NCBI GenBank assembly: GCA_964425005.1
Contig: CAYRKT010000082.1
Coordinates: 1 to 7,375, forward strand
Length of the DNA: 7,375 nucleotides
Reading direction: 5' to 3'
Source of the DNA: CAYRKT01 sp964425005
GTDB lineage: Bacteria > Synergistota > Synergistia > CAYRKT01
Positions 5,985-7,375 of this stretch are shown piece after piece. Both the position numbers and the translations under genes were made by a program. Below the pieces are notes generated by a model that was given only the letters and a program-made list of their open reading frames with translations, was not told the origin of the DNA and did no database searches. Position 1 is the stretch's first letter, and every line of letters starts with the position of its first letter.

Positions 5985-6398
5985 CTAGACCGTCACCTCG
6001 ACTATCTGGGCGAAGGAGATCTGAGCTTTGCCCCCGTCGAGGACGAAGACGAAGCCCGAGGCGTCCTCCCTGGGCCTTATGGAGGTGACCGTCCCCGAGG
6101 CCGTGCTGCCGTCCTCGGTCAGATAGGTCACCTTCCTCCCCAGGAGCTGAAGGCCGAAGGTCCGCTCGGGCGAGAGCATCTCCCTCACCGCCGAAGAGAG
6201 GTTGGCGATCTGCTCCAACGTCGAGAACTGGGCGAGCTGGCCCATGAAGTCCTTGCTGTCCAGGGGCTCGGTGGGGTCCTGGTACCTGAGCTGGGCCACC
6301 AGGAGCTTCAGGAAGGCGTCCTTGTCGAGCCTGGAAGAACCCACCCTCACCCCCGCAGCTCCGGGGGAATCCAACGCGCCGAGGTTCAGGACCTGCAT
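5985..6398 (-). CDS. flgD: FlgD, hook cap / hook assembly scaffold protein
   Basis: FlgD sits at the tip of the growing hook and directs FlgE assembly; it is replaced later by junction proteins. The 137-residue product is a short version of the family, near the Bacillus length and much shorter than the roughly 230 residues in Salmonella. The conserved N-terminal export and cap region is intact at about 25-66: LDKDAFLKLLVAQLRYQDPT followed by EPLDSKDFMGQLAQFSTLEQ. Residues 81-137 form a small beta-rich part (FGLQLLGRKVTYL, TASGTVTSIRP, FAQIVEV), in place of the larger Tudor and FnIII domains. The ATG at 6396-6398 has a strong GGAGGAGG at 7-nt spacing. It lies 16 nt after fliK, the usual partner in hook building. 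Confidence 0.95.
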   Translation of the reverse strand: MQVLNLGALDSPGAAGVRVGSSRLDKDAFLKLLVAQLRYQDPTEPLDSKDFMGQLAQFSTLEQIANLSSAVREMLSPERTFGLQLLGRKVTYLTEDGSTASGTVTSIRPREDASGFVFVLDGGKAQISFAQIVEVTV

Positions 6399-6414
6399 CG
6401 AATCGCCTCCTCCC

Positions 6415-7375
6415 CTAAGCCCAGACCTCCACGGAGCACGAGCCCGAAGACACGACCCCCAGGAGGCTCAGCTCCTCCTCACCACTAGTTTCGACAGAAG
6501 GGCCCTCCCCCATTAGCCCGAAGGGACGAGGCCTCTCCCTCCCCCCAGAAGGAGCACCTCCGGACCCATCCCCTCCGTCCGGGAGGAGGCCCACGTTGAC
6601 CTTCACCTCGCCGAAGCCCGCCTCCCTCAAGCTCCCCACCAGGCCGTCGAGGCGAGAGGAGAGGTGCTCGTAGGCCACCGCGCTCCTTACCCCCAAGGAG
6701 GCCTCCACCCTGTCGCCCGAGACCTCCACCCTGAGCTCCATCTCGCCGAGGCTAGGGGGCCATACCTTGAGCCTGGCAAATCCCTTCGAGGAGGAGATCA
6801 CCATCCTCAGGGCCCCCTCTATACCGCCCAGGGTCCCCTCCGGCAGCTCCCTGAGGGCGTAAAGCGCCCTGGCCCCCAGGGGCATCCTCCCGAGGAGGTC
6901 CCTCAGCCTTAGCCTCCCATCGGCCCCCCGGGGCGAGCTCCCCTCCGGGGAGGCCCTCGAGGGGCCCAGGGGGAGGTCGACCGCCTGGGCTAGCTCCCTG
7001 GGGGCGCGAAGGTCCACCCCAGGGGACCTGTGGACCCGCGGGGCACCTTTCCCCTCCGGGGCGCTCGAGGAGGCCTCGCCCGAGCCCTCCGGGGACCTTT
7101 CAAGCCCGGCGGAGGCCTTCGGCTCGCCCTCCGTCTCAGCCCCCGACGCGAGGGGGGACAGATCCTCCCGCGAGACGTCCATCCCCGCGACGGCAAACCC
7201 ATCTCCTCCGGGCGAAAGTGGATCTCCCCCCCCGACCTCCCGGCGAAGCCCATCTCCGCCGAAGGCGCTCAAGCCCTCCTCTGGGGCGGGCCGCCCGTGG
7301 GGATCCCCCTGGCCCTCGACCCTCTCCGGGCCCCCAGGGCGGCAAGCCCCAGAGGAGGGCTTGAGCGCCTTCGGC
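6415..7375 (-). CDS. fliK: FliK, flagellar hook-length control protein (N-terminus off the right edge)
   Basis: FliK is secreted during hook growth, measures hook length and then makes FlhB switch the export apparatus to filament proteins. The frame is open from the right edge to the TAG at 6415-6417 (about 319 codons visible). A TTG at 7270-7272 is only an internal candidate, because the frame continues for 34 more codons upstream. The C-terminal Flg_hook domain occupies roughly 6586-6771: LKVWPPSLGEMELRVEV, then LDGLVGSLREAGFGEVKV, matching the family's L-x-P-x-x-LG pattern. The N-terminal part is disordered, rich in Pro, Gly, Ser, Glu and Ala, as expected for the secreted ruler portion. 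A Gly/Ser/Pro-rich tail of about 55 residues follows the domain and contains a Cys near the end (SGSCSVEVWA). The first part runs through a perfect inverted repeat (7258-7375), so its sequence should be treated with caution. Confidence 0.88.
   Translation of the reverse strand, partial: PKALKPSSGACRPGGPERVEGQGDPHGRPAPEEGLSAFGGDGLRREVGGGDPLSPGGDGFAVAGMDVSREDLSPLASGAETEGEPKASAGLERSPEGSGEASSSAPEGKGAPRVHRSPGVDLRAPRELAQAVDLPLGPSRASPEGSSPRGADGRLRLRDLLGRMPLGARALYALRELPEGTLGGIEGALRMVISSSKGFARLKVWPPSLGEMELRVEVSGDRVEASLGVRSAVAYEHLSSRLDGLVGSLREAGFGEVKVNVGLLPDGGDGSGGAPSGGRERPRPFGLMGEGPSVETSGEEELSLLGVVSSGSCSVEVWA
7258..7375. repeat. Perfect 30-bp inverted repeat flush with the right edge
   Basis: The left arm at 7258-7287 begins GCCGAAGGCG and ends CTCTGGGGC. 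The right arm at 7346-7375 begins GCCCCAGAGG and ends CGCCTTCGGC. The two are exact reverse complements over 30 bases. The 58-nt spacer also contains CCGCCC near the left arm and GGGCGG near the right arm, then G-runs facing C-runs, so the fold could extend inward with mismatches. The right arm ends at the last base of the window, so the repeat may continue beyond it. It lies inside the open frame of fliK and both arms stay open in that frame. It may be a real hairpin or a fold-back artefact at a contig end. Confidence 0.9.

Noticed and set aside
4875..6488. A plus-strand open frame of 537 codons opposite flgE, flgD and the end of fliK
   Set aside because: It is the antisense shadow of three well-conserved genes, is rich in Pro, Gly, His and Val with no recognisable motif, and crosses two gene junctions. 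In GC-rich DNA such open antisense frames are expected.
6920..6960. Short GC-rich palindromes such as TCCCC-TCC-GGGGA within fliK
   Set aside because: Stems of about 5 bp are common by chance in such GC-rich coding DNA and have no T-run or positional meaning.
7270..7272. TTG at 7270-7272 as the true fliK start
   Set aside because: The frame stays open to the window edge, the codon lies inside an inverted repeat, and the visible N-terminal part is short for a FliK. The gene more likely starts beyond the edge, though the TTG cannot be fully excluded.

Overview
The window is the interior of one flagellar operon. Every gene lies on the minus strand, so transcription runs from the right edge to the left. 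In that order the genes are fliK (N-terminus beyond the right edge), flgD, flgE, flbD (swrD), motA, motB, fliL, fliM and fliY (C-terminus beyond the left edge). Gaps are 6 to 17 nt or small overlaps (TGATG at motA/motB, ATGA at fliM/fliY). The one exception is a 66-nt gap before flgE. No promoter, terminator, RNA gene, CRISPR array or mobile element is visible, so the promoter must lie to the right of the window.

Organism: the DNA is very GC-rich, yet the genes use AGG for Arg and ATA for Ile freely, a combination seen in thermophilic or anaerobic lineages. The order flgD-flgE-flbD-motA-motB-fliL-fliM-fliY is shared by spirochaetes, Thermotogae, Clostridia and Synergistota. My best guess is a Synergistota bacterium of the Thermanaerovibrio type. 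A spirochaete is the main alternative and cannot be excluded from this window.

Layout: the right part (5985-7375) encodes hook-length control (FliK) and the hook cap (FlgD). The centre (3918-5918) encodes an oversized 666-residue hook protein, FlgE. The left-centre (2172-3901) encodes FlbD/SwrD and the MotA/MotB stator, which carries residues typical of Na+-driven motors. The left part (1-2157) encodes the stator-associated protein FliL and the switch proteins FliM and FliY. Together these genes build the hook and then the torque-generating and CheY-responsive parts of the motor.

Most notable observations: (1) FlgE has a single cysteine, Cys178, followed by Asn179 and with Lys165 upstream. 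As I recall, these are the same residue numbers used by the spirochaete FlgE for its lysinoalanine hook cross-link. (2) FlgE carries about 250 extra residues with an RIFPxGxE motif that recurs near the C-terminal part. (3) Both CheC-type active sites in FliY have Ser where catalytic Asn is expected. (4) A perfect 30-bp inverted repeat ends flush with the right edge of the window, either a real palindrome or a fold-back assembly artefact. (5) Three genes share a GGTGA ribosome-binding site whose TGA lies in frame exactly 9 nt before the start codon, which fixes their starts.
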